DNA of 64,000 nt from positions 53,386,422 through 53,450,421 of the forward strand of contig CM019069.1 in the NCBI GenBank assembly GCA_009667805.1, written 5' to 3'. Below, one piece after another: positions 1 through 12,806 of the stretch; the first letter of the stretch is position 1, and every line of letters starts with the position of its first letter. Under the pieces are notes generated by a model, which saw only the letters and a program-made list of their open reading frames with translations, was not told the origin of the DNA and did no database searches. Source of the stretch: Leptobrachium leishanense (taxonomy: Eukaryota; Chordata; Amphibia; Anura; Megophryidae). Position numbers and translations under genes: made by a program.

Positions 1-57
1 GACATATGATGGAAACAAGAGGTGTAGAGGGCCCTGCTCATAGGAGCTTACAGTCTA
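1..57 (-). mobile_element. L2-type LINE 3' UTR fragment
   Basis: On the minus strand the block reads gtaagctcctatgagcaggg and continues into cctctacacctcttgtttcc, nearly identical to 17165-17215 on the opposite strand. The phrase (t)gtaagctc...gagcaggg is typical of L2-clade LINE 3' ends. Cut by the window edge. Confidence 0.7.
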
Positions 58-262
58 GATAATATTATTTACAATATAGTGGCACTCAGAGGGCCAGCGT
101 GGAAAGGCAAAAACCTACAGCATCACTGCCCATGCAAAATATATTCTGCTTATTATTCTCACATTTGCCTTTTTTTCCTCTTGGCTTGTCAAACCAAGGA
201 GTCAGGTATTTTTACTCTGGCTCCTAAATTCCTGGATTATTCTATGAAACTCTATACATTTA

Positions 263-717
263 GGCTCGTGTCAGACGAACGCAGTGATCACGTCCGTGTT
301 GCCGCGCAGTTTAATGTCCGTAGTAGCATAGTATCACGATCAATAGAGACTCACACACTAAATACGTGCGAACCGAACTGCGCACACACAACGCACGTGG
401 CAAACGGACGCAAGTTAGGCAAGAAAGTAAAACCGCTAGACGGACGCGCCACGTTCGCGTAGCGTTCTGCGTGAGTGATGAGGAGATGTCAGACGCAGCG
501 CATTTGCCACGTCCAGCACCTTGACACGCACAATTTCACATCCTTTTCAAATTTTTATCATTTTTCATATTCATTTTGATTCCCATAATGTCCTTTTTTT
601 TTCTACGTCCGTCAATAAAAACGGGCCGTGTGGTGTCTACAGTATCTTCCGTCATTACGTCCGTCCGTTGTGCACGCACGCAGAGTGCGCTCAGACTGTG
701 TTCGTCTGACATTAGCC
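263..717. mobile_element. CpG-rich MITE, GGCTNGTGTCAGACG ends, TTA target duplication
   Basis: Ends ggctcgtgtcagacgaacgc and its complement (gttcgtctgacattagcc) flanked by TTA at 260-262 and 718-720. The interior is rich in acgtccgt/acggacg motifs. One of five copies in the window. No transposase. The 3-bp TTA/TAA duplication suggests a PIF/Harbinger-type transposase (inference). Confidence 0.85.
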
Positions 718-894
718 TTAATGGGGCCTCGATCACAGATATGTTACATAGGTTGAAAAAAAGACGAGTGTCCACCAAATTCAGCTTTTCCCACATCATC
801 TACTGTGGTTGATCCAAAAGAAGGCAAAAAACTCAGTCTGAAGCGCTCGCCAATATGCAAAAGACAAGGGAAATAAATCCTTCTTGACCCCAGG

Positions 895-1200
895 TGGCGT
901 CAGATTTCTCCTTGGATCAAGCAGCTTTAACCCACATATTAAACATTATAATAATATTCTGTGTCTGCAGGAAGTCAACCAGTCGTTGTTTAATTGTCTG
1001 TACAGTCTCTGACCCAACCACCTCAACAGGCAGAGAATTTCACAGCTTTATTGTTCTCACCATAAAATAACACTTCCTATGCTTTAGGCTTAACTTCCTT
1101 TCATCCAGTCTAAATGGGTGACCCCGTGTCCTGTGTATAGTCCTGTTAATGAATAAGTATACAGACCATGGTTTATGTGAAGTTGGCTCCTTATTTTCCT
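895..1200 (-). pseudogene. LINE reverse-transcriptase C-terminal remnant
   Basis: The minus strand translates piecewise to GHPFRLDERKLSLKHRK, CYFMVRTIKL and [16 protein letters not shown], typical of the extreme C-terminus of CR1/L2-type LINE ORF2. Frame breaks and a stop interrupt it, and no other part of the LINE is seen. Confidence 0.7.
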
Positions 1201-1230
1201 AAATGTTTTGCATGCCTTGAGAAAGATAGT

Positions 1231-1253
1231 GGCGGGGCGGGGCGGGGCGGGGG
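1231..1253. repeat. GGGGC pentanucleotide repeat
   Basis: About four tandem copies of ggggc followed by a G run. It precedes a fragment (1255-1330) ending in ggtgcactctgaataacccc, which resembles fragments at 19700-19865 and 37205-37323. Confidence 0.8.
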
Positions 1254-1356
1254 GTTTGATTCCCCGTAGTGCAGGGAATGAGAGAGTCCTGAAATGTTGG
1301 TGGCATTTCGGTGCACTCTGAATAACCCCTTAAACTGTAATAAATGTATGTATATA

Positions 1357-1560
1357 CAGGTTGAGTACCCTAATCTGGAATGTTCCGGACCCCAAGCATT
1401 CTGGATTTTGGATTATCCTGGTTTTGGAATGCTGGGAGAATCCAATTATGGGGGGGGGGGGGAACGGCAGGGGAGCCAAAATCCACTTCCCGCTGCAGCG
1501 CCAGTGTGTACACCCGCTGAGAGACAATGAGTAACTTTCTTTCGAGGGACATGCTGCTTA
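1357..1560 (+). mobile_element. Possible pogo/Tigger-like MITE fragment
   Basis: After a TA dinucleotide the sequence begins CAGGTTGAGTACCCTAATCT and goes on to ggattttggattatcc, which resembles the ends of mammalian MER2/Tigger-type elements (caggttgagta..., recalled). The right end is not resolved. Contains a 12-base G run near 1450. Confidence 0.4.
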
Positions 1561-2157
1561 TTCAGTTATATACAGTAGCAAAAAAATATGCTAATACATA
1601 CATATAGGAAGTGATTCCCTGTTAAATGAGCCTGTCACATGACCGGTGCACCTTATAAACATCTTCTTTAAGCGTTGGTTTAAACCACTGGTGTCGCAGT
1701 AATAAAAATTATCCAGATGCTGAATAAAAAGGCAGTCGGGGAGGTTAGATAAGTATAACTCTTGTTTCAGAAAAAAATGACGGTCAGCATGACAATATTG
1801 TACACATACACATCCAAGAGTAATTTCTTTACCCAAAGAGCTTATAATCTTATTTTATATATCAATAATGTCCTTTTATATAAGCGTTTCTTTTCCATTA
1901 ATCTTCGCACGAAGAGGCTCTAAGAAACATTGTCAGACAGAGCCCTCAGCATTAACACATGAAATTATATTGGAACGGAGTTTTGCAATTACAGCGATAA
2001 TTTGTAATTGATGAAATTGTTTCTCACGTCTTGGAACGGTTTCCTGTCTGGCAAACGAAACAAGCTGAAAATGAAGTCATTCATAGCAATCTATTTTATA
2101 GTCTGTTCTGCTAAACGAATTGTCATGTGTAGGGACCCTGCGCTCTACCACCAGCTC
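1561..2157. other. Unannotated AT-rich stretch
   Basis: No exon, RNA gene or recognised repeat seen on either strand. Confidence 0.5.
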
Positions 2158-2160
2158 TTA

Positions 2161-3001
2161 CAGGGTTAATCAAAGAGAATCGAAAAGTCACCGCACGTTC
2201 GGTGACTTTTCGTTCTCTTCAATTCGGTGCAAATCGGCTTTCCCATTTCGGGGACCCTGCGGTGTATTCAGCAAGCACCACAGGGCTGTCGTAGTGCAGG
2301 GAAAAGCTGCCGAAAACCCGCCAAAAACATCTGGATTAACCCGTCAAAGAAGCCGGAAAAACCCAAGCATGAGCCGATCACACGCAGCGAAGCCACCGGA
2401 AAAAGCCAACACCGCAGACCTGTGCAGTGAATAAATTAGCAAAACAGTTTGCTTGAATGATTGAAAAGTGAAACGCTGTTTGCAAAGAAACTACTGAGCG
2501 AAAATGTCTGAAATTTACATATGAGGTCCAATGAATGATAATAAAAAGGGCTGTTACAGAAAAAATAAGTAAACTTAAAAAAAATAAAAAAATCGGACTT
2601 TTTAATTTTTTTTTTTTAAAAATGCTTAAAATAACCTACAAAAATCTATATATAAAGAGACTCTTAACTGGAGAATTTTATAATGAACGTTTTATTAGAT
2701 ATCGAATTAAAACGGGAATATTTTTAACATTGAAGCCTATGGGATTTTCCTGAATAAATCTGCCGAATTAAACCACCGAATGGCAGGGCATTTCGGGAAC
2801 CTTTCACTGCTGGTTTGTGTTCTCTGAATAACCGAAGCAGTGCTTTTTTATGGGGATTTCACTGCCTTCGAACAGGCACCGAACATGCAGGCAATTCGTC
2901 AGGATTTGGCATATTGCCTGCTCTCTGGATAGTCGAATGGCCAAGATTTTCAGCGTTCGGTTACCTTTCTCCAGCCATTCGGATCTCTTTGAATAACCCT
3001 G
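2161..3001. mobile_element. Long CAGGGTTATTC-type MITE, copy 1 (841 bp)
   Basis: Begins CAGGGTTAATCAAAGAG and ends ctctttgaataaccctg. The left flank is TTA and the right flank TAA. The interior has the signature block of this family: gaaaagtcaccgcacgttcg, a ctgcggtgtattcagcaagc block, an A/T-rich centre with gggctgttacag, and a ggcaattcg...ttggc block. No transposase domain. Homologous to copies at 13403, 16057, 40477 and 59672. Confidence 0.9.
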
Positions 3002-3173
3002 TAAGTCTGTGGTATTTTGGCATGCTAGATTTTATGACGCAGGTCGTAGTATGCACAAGTAAGAGTTGAATATCCTGGTACCAATCAAGACCAGAACCAT
3101 TTCATAGGTTAGAAGACAAAGTTTCATCTGCTCCATATTGAATTTTTGTTCATTACCTCACAGAAAACATTCA

Positions 3174-6068
3174 GGGTCCTATTCCCTTGTTCACGCTAAG
3201 ATGGGGACGCAAACGGCGGAAATCTGCATCTGCAGATTTCCCTGTAGTGCTACCATGTTACTGCAATATTCCAGGGCAGGCGCTACATCGGCACCTTGCC
3301 CTAGAACTCAGCGCTAACCGCTGGGATACGTGCGGTAGCGCTTCCACGCAACCGAAAGTATCAGCTTCTGGAGTCCATAGGACTCCATGGAGAGTTGTGC
3401 TTCTGGGCTCGCGAAATCGCGCCACGAAGTGAACACAAAGGGAGACTGGGAACTATTTGTTCCCAATCTCACTCTGGTCTCGGCCAGAAGAAGCAGCTGA
3501 TCGGGCCACTGTTTTCGCTGCAGGATGAGAGGTGATTATCGGATTTAATGGGCGGGTTTTAGGGGGTGCTACATGATTCTGCAAATGCAGAATCACGCAG
3601 CGCCAGCTTTTAGAAGGTCCTAACCTTTAGCTGTCCATATCCCTGCGGTAATTAGTGCTAGCACTTTGTAATACCTTACTGTAGAGATATTGACTCCTTT
3701 AATAGGTCAGGGATATATTAAGTATTTTTCTTATTCTAGATATATATATATATATAAATTATTGACAGTGCCTCCAATACCAGTGGTATAAGTTGGTATT
3801 TTACCCTTAAGAAAAGAATTAATAACCAATCAATGAATATACGTCTTAACAAATATATGGCGCGTTATCCCGAGTTCTTTTGATGCTATCTAGATGTTTT
3901 TAGACACAATAAAATCAATAAAGATGATATGAGACTGCGTAACGGTAAAACAATTCAAACCAAAATTTATTCACACGTCAAGTTTCATACAATCATATGT
4001 TATCAACGGATTAGCAAGATGCAATTTCAAAAGTAATTATAGATCGTGATTAGTAGCGATACTGCAACACGCAATAATCTAATGGACAAATATTTTAGGT
4101 TTATAGACCGCACCACAGATATACAGGCCTCAGTTCTTAAACACCAAACTCTATTCTATTCACTTAAACCTTTCCCATTATAAACCAATCCTCCACCTGG
4201 CTAAAATAAACACTCAGTTACTGGGCATCACCTGCAGCACAATTTATTATTGTGGGGGCCTATTCACTAAATGCAACTTCCTTCAGGGAGCTACATAACA
4301 CACTCGATAGGTAGACTATCTCTTCCACAGATCAATCACAGCACTTCATTCAATATACGTTAACCCAAAGCTTCCTGTTGACTTACATGCATTCAATCGA
4401 AAGGGCTGCAAGATGGATATGGAAGAAGTTATGTTAGTTTTACTTATGGGGCTGATGGCACTTGATATATAAAAACTGTTTCACGGTTCCAGCGTATCTC
4501 ACTATGGGTACACAATTGATCTTTAGATGTCCACATCCAGTATTCTTGGAATATAAATAATTTCACTAAATTATGGCGCAAGTAGGCGGCCGTAATAGTT
4601 TCTCCCTTAGCGCTCGTCTGCAGTAGAGCGGAAAGGCTGATACTATTCTACTGTTTAGGCTTCAACAGCAAAATAATTCATTTATATTCCTTTAATTTGT
4701 GATGGACATCTAAAGTAAGGACTATGCACTTAGGAAATAGATATCAAATTATTCATGTATACTTTACCATCTGGTAGTGAAGATAGAATGGTGGAAGATT
4801 AGAGTGTGGTCACGTCTTATTGGAGTGGGTGATGGTATCTGTCCTTTCTCCCCTCCAAGCGTCCCTCAGGTCTCTCCCCAAGCTTTCTTTCAGGGTCTCT
4901 TTTTCTCTTTCATCACTTTCTATGGAGTGTCCCCTCTATATAGTGGATTCCCGCCCAGTTTTAGATCTAGCCCATCACTATGTGGCCTCATTTGATTGGA
5001 GAATATATATATATTCATTAACTCCAGTGGTCTGTCCAGGTGATATATTACCTGGCCAGCAGATGGCTCTCTCAGATCAACCATCATCCTTCTACAGGAA
5101 TTAATTTATTTATGTGGCCAATCTTTTAATGATTTGGGGTAATTTTATCCTATATCCCGGGACTCCATAAGTTTTATTAACAATATCAATATTATTTCTA
5201 TTGTTAACTCGCCGGCATACTTCGCCACGGCGTGCGTAAATTTCATACACCCCTTATACACACACACCTGTGGATATAAATAACAGGATTCTGCAAACAT
5301 ACATTCATTCATTCATAATTAACAGACTTAATCTGTTTTATAAATGTTAATATACAAGACATTTGTTATATAATAATCAATTAAATGTGGTAGGGCCTCT
5401 ATCAGAACTGACCTCATAAATTAAATATTCAAATACCATATAGTGTTAGATCATATCACCTAATAGTATGGCATTACAAACGGGTTATTCAGGTCATTTA
5501 GCCTTCTCTGAGTTTTATTCTGCCGATTATGCAATCCATTGTCTAAGGGTTATATGGCTTTCAGAGCTTAGATCTGACCAAATAAACACAATGCCCTGTA
5601 ATACTAGGATAAGATCACATGTCATTGTGTTCCCTTACTTCTAAGCCATTTGATCTAACATCTGGTTTCTTTTTTACAACCAGAATCAATTAAGACCGTC
5701 TCTGATCAATGGAAATGTCTTCCCTTTTTGCGTAAAGACAACAAACTTAGCTTGTAACATTTTAGCTACACAGACAAATTGCCTGGGTGAAGTAATTCCT
5801 GGCCGTCACGTATACAGTCCTGCGAAATATAGAAATTTCATATCTGAACTGATCTGACATTACTTATCGAAACGTTAATTAATGATTGCGCTCCCCATGT
5901 AAAGTATTGAATGCGCAAAGTGCAGTAAGCTCACTAAAGCTAGCGCAAAAAACTAACGGGTGTAGTGTCACTAATGTAATTTGGGTGGCATGCGTTAAAC
6001 ACACTTATCCTGGTGCTAATGATTACATATCGAGGCGCTAACATTGGCGCCAACTAAAATAGAGCCCC
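3174..6068. mobile_element. GGGCYCTATT-type MITE split by about 2.2 kb of other sequence
   Basis: The left part (3174 to about 3650) begins gggtcctattcccttgttca and contains the family block gggagactgggaactatttg. The right part (about 5880-6068) contains gattgcgctccccatg and ends ggcgccaactaaaatagagc. In the copy at 44446 the equivalents of the two parts are adjacent (ctttgtaatcc, then gctccccatg), so about 3651-5880 looks like an insertion. I could not identify its ends or type. Confidence 0.6.
3651..5879. other. AT-rich segment separating the two MITE halves
   Basis: Contains aataaaatcaataaag near 3908 and a run of TA at 3739-3757. No coding potential was recognised and no matching terminal repeats were found. 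May be an unclassified retroelement or simply rearranged intron. Confidence 0.4.
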
Positions 6069-6412
6069 CCTCAGTTGGTTTTGGTAAATATGGAAATCCA
6101 GCTCGAACCATACAGTCACATGGATAAGCTTTCTTCTTCTTCATCTCCAGTGACTGAATTGAACCCCTAAAAAGGAATGCAGTGAAAACAAACAGGACAG
6201 AATATTGCTATTATATATTTAGAGCAATAATACTTAATTGATTTTAATATAATACTTAAACCTCCTCTATAAATTGGCAATTTAGTGGCAAACAATTCTT
6301 TCCCTCTGCTTGCGGTAAGAGGAAGCGGTGGATAGTGACGTCTTTTGCATCAATGGACCAGAGATGAGTAAATAGTTATTGTCACACGTTATATATTTTT
6401 ACTATATTCCTT

Positions 6413-7118
6413 GGGCCACATTACATTCTTTTTGCTGACGTTAACGCTCACCTGCGTGAGCATTAACGTTAGCTGCGGTGTCTACCGCATATTACAATCC
6501 AAATTAAGTAACCCGTTTGCGTTTGGTACCTTGCGCTCCTCTGCGCGAGGTTACTGTACTTTGCGCTCCCTATGCTTAACATGGGGAGCGCAAAGTGTTA
6601 ATCACTGTTAGTATTACAATCTACTAGCGCTGATTAACGCCCGGCTCTGATTAGCAGAAATTTAACCAGAGCCAGGACTTGGTGTTAACGGATTCCGCTT
6701 CTGCAGAATCCGTTAACACCATCCAAAAAAAATAAAAAACAAATCAGATACTCACCTCCTGTCCCGCGGCGAGGACTGCGGCTCCAACCGCCTCCTCCAT
6801 CCGGCGGGAGCAGAGAAAGGCTGGGGGAAAAAGTCCCCCCAGTCTCTCCCTGCGTATCACTACACCGACTGGCCAGGTCTCGCGAGGCGGGATCCGGCTG
6901 GTCATGTGACCAGCAGGGGGAAACTCAATGAAGTCCAATGGACTCCATCGAGTGGATGCGAGCATCGCGGGGCCGTAGCGCCTGCTAACAATGCAGGCAG
7001 CATTTTTTGCGCCTGCATTGTAATCTAGTGTTAAAATGCAGGCGCAAGGGGGAAAACTGCGGTCGCAGTTTTTCCTCCCTTGCGCCCGCGTTTTAACGCT
7101 AGGATCGGAATGTGGCCC
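6413..7118. mobile_element. GGGCYCTATT-type MITE, internal type 2 (about 706 bp)
   Basis: Ends gggccacattacattc and its complement (gaatgtggccc). The arms form long internal inverted repeats (for example cttgcgctcccc/ggggagcgcaaag and aacgttagctgcgg). The centre holds the type-2 block: ctcctgtcccgcggcgagga and gtctctccctgcg. Confidence 0.8.
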
Positions 7119-7681
7119 CCTTTATATATGATTTGAATGTATATTTATGTTACGTGTGAGACAATAAATGCTAATTGGGGGACAGAATTCTTGGTGAGTT
7201 CCCACACTAATTTTTTAGGACTTGTCCTCTGTTATTTTCCAGCTGCCAGCAAATTGGCACGTCCTATACAAAGGAATATAACAAGGGCTGATATTTATGA
7301 TTAACAAGAGGAACCGTTTTACTGAATGGTACACTCGTTACTCATAACAACTCGTTTGGAATGCTGCCCAAAGTCTCTTCATTTACACCTTACTGTAAGC
7401 AGTTCATTGTTTCTGTCATTGTCCCAAAGTGCGGAACTACAGATTGAAAACAGAACATGTGTGAGAGCGTAAACGTGTATCACAATTTCAAAGTGCTACA
7501 AAGAATGTCACGGTATTTCAGCCGACACCATTAATGAATAACCTTAGCGCTCATTATATTTCAACTGCTTTTCACTTCACGCTCAACCAGCTTGGTCTAG
7601 TCTAGTAACCTCCTAGTATTGTGTTATTTTAATACCGATGTACAGCACTGTGCTGGGTAATTGTGGAGGAGGGATTTACGT
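7119..7681. other. Unannotated stretch
   Basis: No exon or recognised repeat. Confidence 0.5.
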
Positions 7682-8547
7682 CAAAATCCCTACAGCCAGG
7701 TTCCCTAATGCCAAAATCCCAACGGCCAACTTCCCTACACGGCCAACTTCCCTACATGGCCAACTTCCCTACAGACAACTCAGTGATGGCCAACTTTCAG
7801 ACATCTAGAATCCCAACGGCTAACCCGAACCCTACTCCCTAACTCCCATAAACCTAGCCCTAACCCCCATAAACCTAGCCCTAACCCCCCTAAACCTAGC
7901 CTTAACCCTAACCCCCCTAAACCTAGCCTTAACCCTAACCCCACTAAACCTAGCCCTACCCCTAACCCCCTAAACCTAGCCCTAAACCTAACCACCCTAA
8001 ATCTAGCCCTAACCCTAACCCCCTAAATTTATCCCTAACCCCCCTAGATCTATCCCTAACCCCCTAAACCTAACCCCCCTAAATCTAACCCCCCTAATTC
8101 TATCCCTAACCCCTAAACCTATCCCTAACCCTAACCCCCCTAAACCTATCCCTAACCATAACCCCCTAAACATAGCCCTAACCCCCTTAAACCTAACCCT
8201 AACCCCCCTAAACATAGCCCTAACCCTAACTCCCCCTAAACCTGGCCCTAACCCCCCTAAATCTAGCACTAACCCATATCCCATCCCTAACCCCTAATCC
8301 CATCCCTAACCCCCTAAACCTAGCCCTAACCCCCCTAAACCTAGCCCTAACCCATACCCTCCTAAACCTAGCCATAACCCTAACCCACCTAAACCTAGGG
8401 TTAGGGTGTTAGTATTAGGGTTAGCCACTGAGATTTTGAATGTCTGGAAGTTGGCCGTGTAGGGAAGTTGGGATGTCTGGCAGTTGTCCTGTCTGGAAGT
8501 TGGCTGTCGGGATGTTGGCATTAGAGAAGCTGGCTGTAGGGATTTTG
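7682..8547. repeat. Inverted-repeat element with telomere-like CCCTAA core
   Basis: The outer arms (7682-7735 and 8494-8547, about 54 bp, roughly 90% matched) are inverted copies starting caaaatccctacagcc and ending ggctgtagggattttg. Inside, 7818 to about 8395 is a degenerate array of CCCTAACC and CCCTAAACCTAG units, about 12-21 bp each. At about 8395 the array flips to gggttagggtgttag. ggccaacttccctac repeats sit between the left arm and the array. The frames open across this region are repeat artefacts. Confidence 0.9.
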
Positions 8548-8702
8548 TCCGGCACCCGTGGAGGAGAACTACTGTTCCTGATTTGTGCACCCTGTTCATC
8601 ACATAAGTCAGGTGACCCTGAACCACTGTAGTCACCTCTCTCCTACTTTAAGTCTGAGAGAACAGACCTGTTCAAAAGGATTAAACCTTCAACCATTAGA
8701 AC

Positions 8703-8971
8703 ACTAAACAAGAAAACAAAAAATGAGGGACCCCTGACTAAAGGATACACCTCAAAGAACAGGAGTGCTGGAAAAAAAATCAGTAAATACTTCCTTGGTA
8801 TACACTGTAAATAAGAGACATTCATCGTGAACACCAGAAAATTTCTGGTGTTCCCGATGAATGTCTCTTATTTATACCAATAAAGTAGTTACTGATTTTT
8901 TTTCACGGCACTCCTGGTCTTTGAGGTGTATCCCTTGTATGAGGGGTCCCTCGTTTTTGTTTTCTTGTTCC
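8703..8971. repeat. Near-perfect hairpin (two ~135-bp arms, no spacer)
   Basis: The left arm (8703-8841) and right arm (8842-8971) are reverse complements, meeting at gaacaccagaaa|atttctggtgttc. They differ mainly by a short insertion in the left arm (actgta near 8805) and scattered substitutions. The outer boundary is aacaagaaaacaaaaa. No flanking duplication was resolved. Confidence 0.85.
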
Positions 8972-9581
8972 CTGTTCACCAGTCCCGACTCATCTGAAGT
9001 CTTTCTTTAATAATAATAAGGGAAAAAATCTTGGAGAATAAAGGGTTTTCTGACGTTTCCTTTAATAATGATACAAAAAAAACGTGGAAAATTAAGAGTT
9101 TGCAAATTATAAAATGTTTGTGTGCTATTTTCATTCCCTTCATTGCTTTGTAAGTCATGTGTTTGATGTATCTGCCATCACAGGACATCACAGGACATCA
9201 CACAACATTTGTTTCTGTTACTGTATTTTGGGATTAGATGATTTACTGAACGTATTTCACAATCAAGTGACCTAAATCTTCCATAACCTCAACCATCTAA
9301 AATATTTAGTTATCATTTTGTCTCTCTGAGCCAATGAGCAGGTGAGAGCCACCTGATTATTTTCAGGGACATCTGTGCCTAATTGTCCAAAAGAAGATTG
9401 TATGGTTGACTTCAGAAATCTCCTATAGGGGCAGACTGAGCATGTGCAAAGTGCACCCAGACAGGGCAGATTTAAAAAAGAACAACATTCATGACAAACA
9501 ATGACATGATACCATTGCATCATTACATTGGGATCAGTCTGGTGATGGGGAAACAAACCCCAAAATATTCTGAAAGATTTA
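8972..9581. other. Unannotated stretch
   Basis: No exon or recognised repeat. Confidence 0.5.
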
Positions 9582-10286
9582 GGGCTCTATTCCATAGCTG
9601 GTGCTAATGTAGCATCTCGATATGTAATCGTTAGTGCTAGGAGAAGTAAGTTGAACGTCTGGCATCGATATTCCAATCTTGACGCTACAGTTAGGTGAAA
9701 ATATTTTGCGCCTGGCAGCTTACACGCACTTTCTGTACTTGGGCATCTCCTGTACTTAACATGGGGAGCGCAATCCATTTTTAGCATCTTGACAAGTGAG
9801 GTATTACAAAGTACTGGAGTTATTTACTGTCGGGACACACAGGAATTTTTTTTTAACACCTCCTAAAAGAGGGTGCTAAATGATTGTGCAAATGCAAAAT
9901 AATTTAACACGCTCTAAAACCCCTCTAAAAATCCCATACTCCCCTCTCATCCCACGGCAAAAAGGGGTGGCCCAGCCTGCCGCATCTTCATGCCGGGAGC
10001 AGAGTGAGACTGGGAACAAATAGTTCCTAGTCTCCCTCCGCGATCACTCTGCGGCGCTGCACGATCTCGCAGGGCTCAAGGCCTGGAAGCCTAATCCTCC
10101 ATGGAGTCCTATGAATTCCAGGAGCTGACACTCACGGTGGCGCAGAAGTGTTACTGCGAGTATCGGGGACGTTTGCGCTGAGTTCCGGGGTGAGGTGCTG
10201 AGATAGCACTTTCGGAAAAGGACATTAACAAGCGTGGATTTTCCTGCTTACCTTCTCCTTCTTAGTGTCCACAATGGAATAGGGTG
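9582..10286. mobile_element. GGGCYCTATT-type MITE, internal type 2
   Basis: Begins gggctctattccatagctgg after TTTA and ends about ccacaatggaatagggtgc. Contains cttaacatggggagcgca, and the type-2 block gagtgagactgggaacaaat then ctagtctccctccgcg, inverted relative to the copies at 3174 and 33942. Confidence 0.75.
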
Positions 10287-11598
10287 CTTATTTTTCTATT
10301 CGTTGTTTATTATTTATCTATCTTCTTTTCTATTTATTGTAGATTAGCTTCACCTCCAAAAATAATAGTTTAATTTCTGGAGATGGGGAAGCAAAAAAAA
10401 TCTGGTCAGATGGTCCCCTCGTCTCTCTGGTTCCACTGAACGCACAAAAATAGTGCTGTAATGGTCATGGGTTTCAAATTCAGCACTTTTACCATAACAT
10501 TGTACTATTCTCCAGTCATAGGCGACTCTACAGGGGGGCAAGGGGGGGCAATTGCCCCCCCTAGGTTATTCCTTGCCCCCCATGTGCCCCCCCACCAAAA
10601 ATCAGCATCCAGCTTCCCACACTTCTTCGGACCAACGTATCTCCGTAGCTATGCATCGTATATGGATGAACTAGGTGTCATTTGCAAGGGCAGATTCTGG
10701 CCTTTCCAATGATACCCCACATGACCATATTCAGTGTGAAGTACAAGTCATAAAACATCAAATAAAAACGTGCACTTAAACGTAAACATTTTCACAGGGT
10801 TGAAATGGCTCAGCAGTGAAATGGTTAATGTTCAGACTATACATTACATTGTGTATTATGTTAGTTTTTGCCTTGGTTTAGTTGGGCAGGCTTCATCCCT
10901 CACAGTATACATTTGTTTTTTCCTTGATTAATGGCATCTTAGGGGTTAATGAGTTGGCTACATGCCTCAGTGTATTCATTTCATGTTTTCCCTTGATGAA
11001 TGGCATTTTAGGGGTTAAGGGGTAGCTAAATGCCACATTGTTTATTATTTTTATTGCATTTCTCTGGGTTTAAGGCATTTTAGGGGTTATTATGGAAGTT
11101 AGAATCTAAAGGGTCTAATGATCTGTAGATCCTCTGCTTTCCGTCACATTTCGGGGAATTTATTTTGCAGAAAGTAAGGTGAATTCCCTATTTAGCGAAT
11201 GGTCACTGTAATTTGCTAAAGGTGGAGTCGCTGAAGCTGCAATCAGACATTCAGCGGAAACTGACGAATTGCATCAAATAAAATATTGAATTTAAGTATC
11301 AGGTTAGTACAACAAAAAGGCATCATTGCATCACATTACTCTGGGGTTTTGTTATCTTATTTATATATATATTTATTTAGGGCACTATTACCTGGTGTGA
11401 GCTAACCCTTGCGTCGGCGTGATTTTGCGTTAGCGCCAGGTTAATTCAGTCTAGCGCCGGACCAACAGATCGTTTGCCTCCCGCTACAAATGGGAAAAAT
11501 CACTTAGCGCGTTGCTATTAGCGATTTGTACCGCGAGCTTACTGTACTTTCCGCGTCCTATACTTAACACGGGGAGTGCTAGATATCTTTACAGATCA

Positions 11599-12048
11599 GG
11601 CTGGTGTCAGACGAGCGTAGTGTTCACGTCCGTGATTGCGCCTAAAAGTACGTCCGTGATAGCATGAAAGAAAGTCCATTGGAGCCTGACACATGAAGTA
11701 CGTCCGCACTGAACTGCAGACGCACAACGGCCGCGGCCCACGGACGCAAGGCAGGCAAGAACGTACAACCGCTAGAACGGCCGCACAAAGTGCGCTGCGT
11801 CCGCAACGTCTGCATAGCTTTGTGTGTGAGTGATGGAACGTGGTCAGACGGACTGCATTTATACGTCCAGCATTTTTCACGGACAAAATGGTTTTGCTTT
11901 TTAATTTATTTTCCCTCCTACATCCGTCAAAATATATACGTCAGTGAAAAAAACGGACTGTCTGGCCACTACTGTGTCTTCCGTACTAACGTACGTCCGT
12001 GTGCACGGACGTACAGTCCGTAGAAATCACGCTCGTCTGACCCTAGCC
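11599..12048. mobile_element. CpG-rich GGCTNGTGTCAGACG MITE
   Basis: Ends ggctggtgtcagacgagcg and cgctcgtctgaccctagcc, flanked by TCA on the left and TTA on the right. The interior has acgtccgtgtgcacggacg palindromes. Confidence 0.85.
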
Positions 12049-12806
12049 TTACTTGGTGCCAGCACTAAATTTTTTGAGGTGCACTAATTGCAACATTTTA
12101 CCTACTGCTCAGCCCTGGTGCTAACTCCAAAAAAACTGAAAAAACAGGTCCTTGTACAAAATTAACAAGCAATTGAAAGGAATGCAACACAGATGTTCTC
12201 TTGGCCCCATACACCATAGTAATGGATATGGTTAGCAATGTCGCTGCTGTTGCAGTCAGCTCTATTATAAATGTATCCTTTATCCACATATATCCTAATT
12301 CTAATATATTGCCTAATTTTAAACATTTTATGCTGGGGGCTATTCATAGTATGTAAGCAGTTGATTATTAGGGTGACTGTGTGGACCATGTTTTGCCCTG
12401 AAACATGTATTGTTTATATGCTGTAGCAGGGAAATTTTTGTCGCTCACCTGGCCTTCCTTTTGGATCTATTAAATGCAGTGTAATGATTCTACATGCTGC
12501 TGGGAGGCATTTATCATGCAATGTCCATCAGCCTTAATATATGTGTGCATCAAAACATGGATGATACGACCACCGTGAAGGATTTTAATAATGCTGGGGT
12601 GAGAGGTTATTCACTGGATGTGTTCATATTCAAGCTTGTGAGGGTGGGGGACAGGTATGGAAAAGAAAAAACGTTCTATCCTGTACACAACCGCATTAGC
12701 ACTGGGTCTCAACTTGGGTCTTAGAGTTTCCCTAGCGTGCGCCAAACGACCTTGTTCATGGACTACTGCAGACAAGGTGATCTGTTAGGAGGTCGTCAGG
12801 CACTAA

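Noticed and set aside
7780..8635. Gly/Leu/Arg-rich open frames over the telomere-like array
   Set aside because: Product of translating degenerate CCCTAA repeats; no gene evidence.
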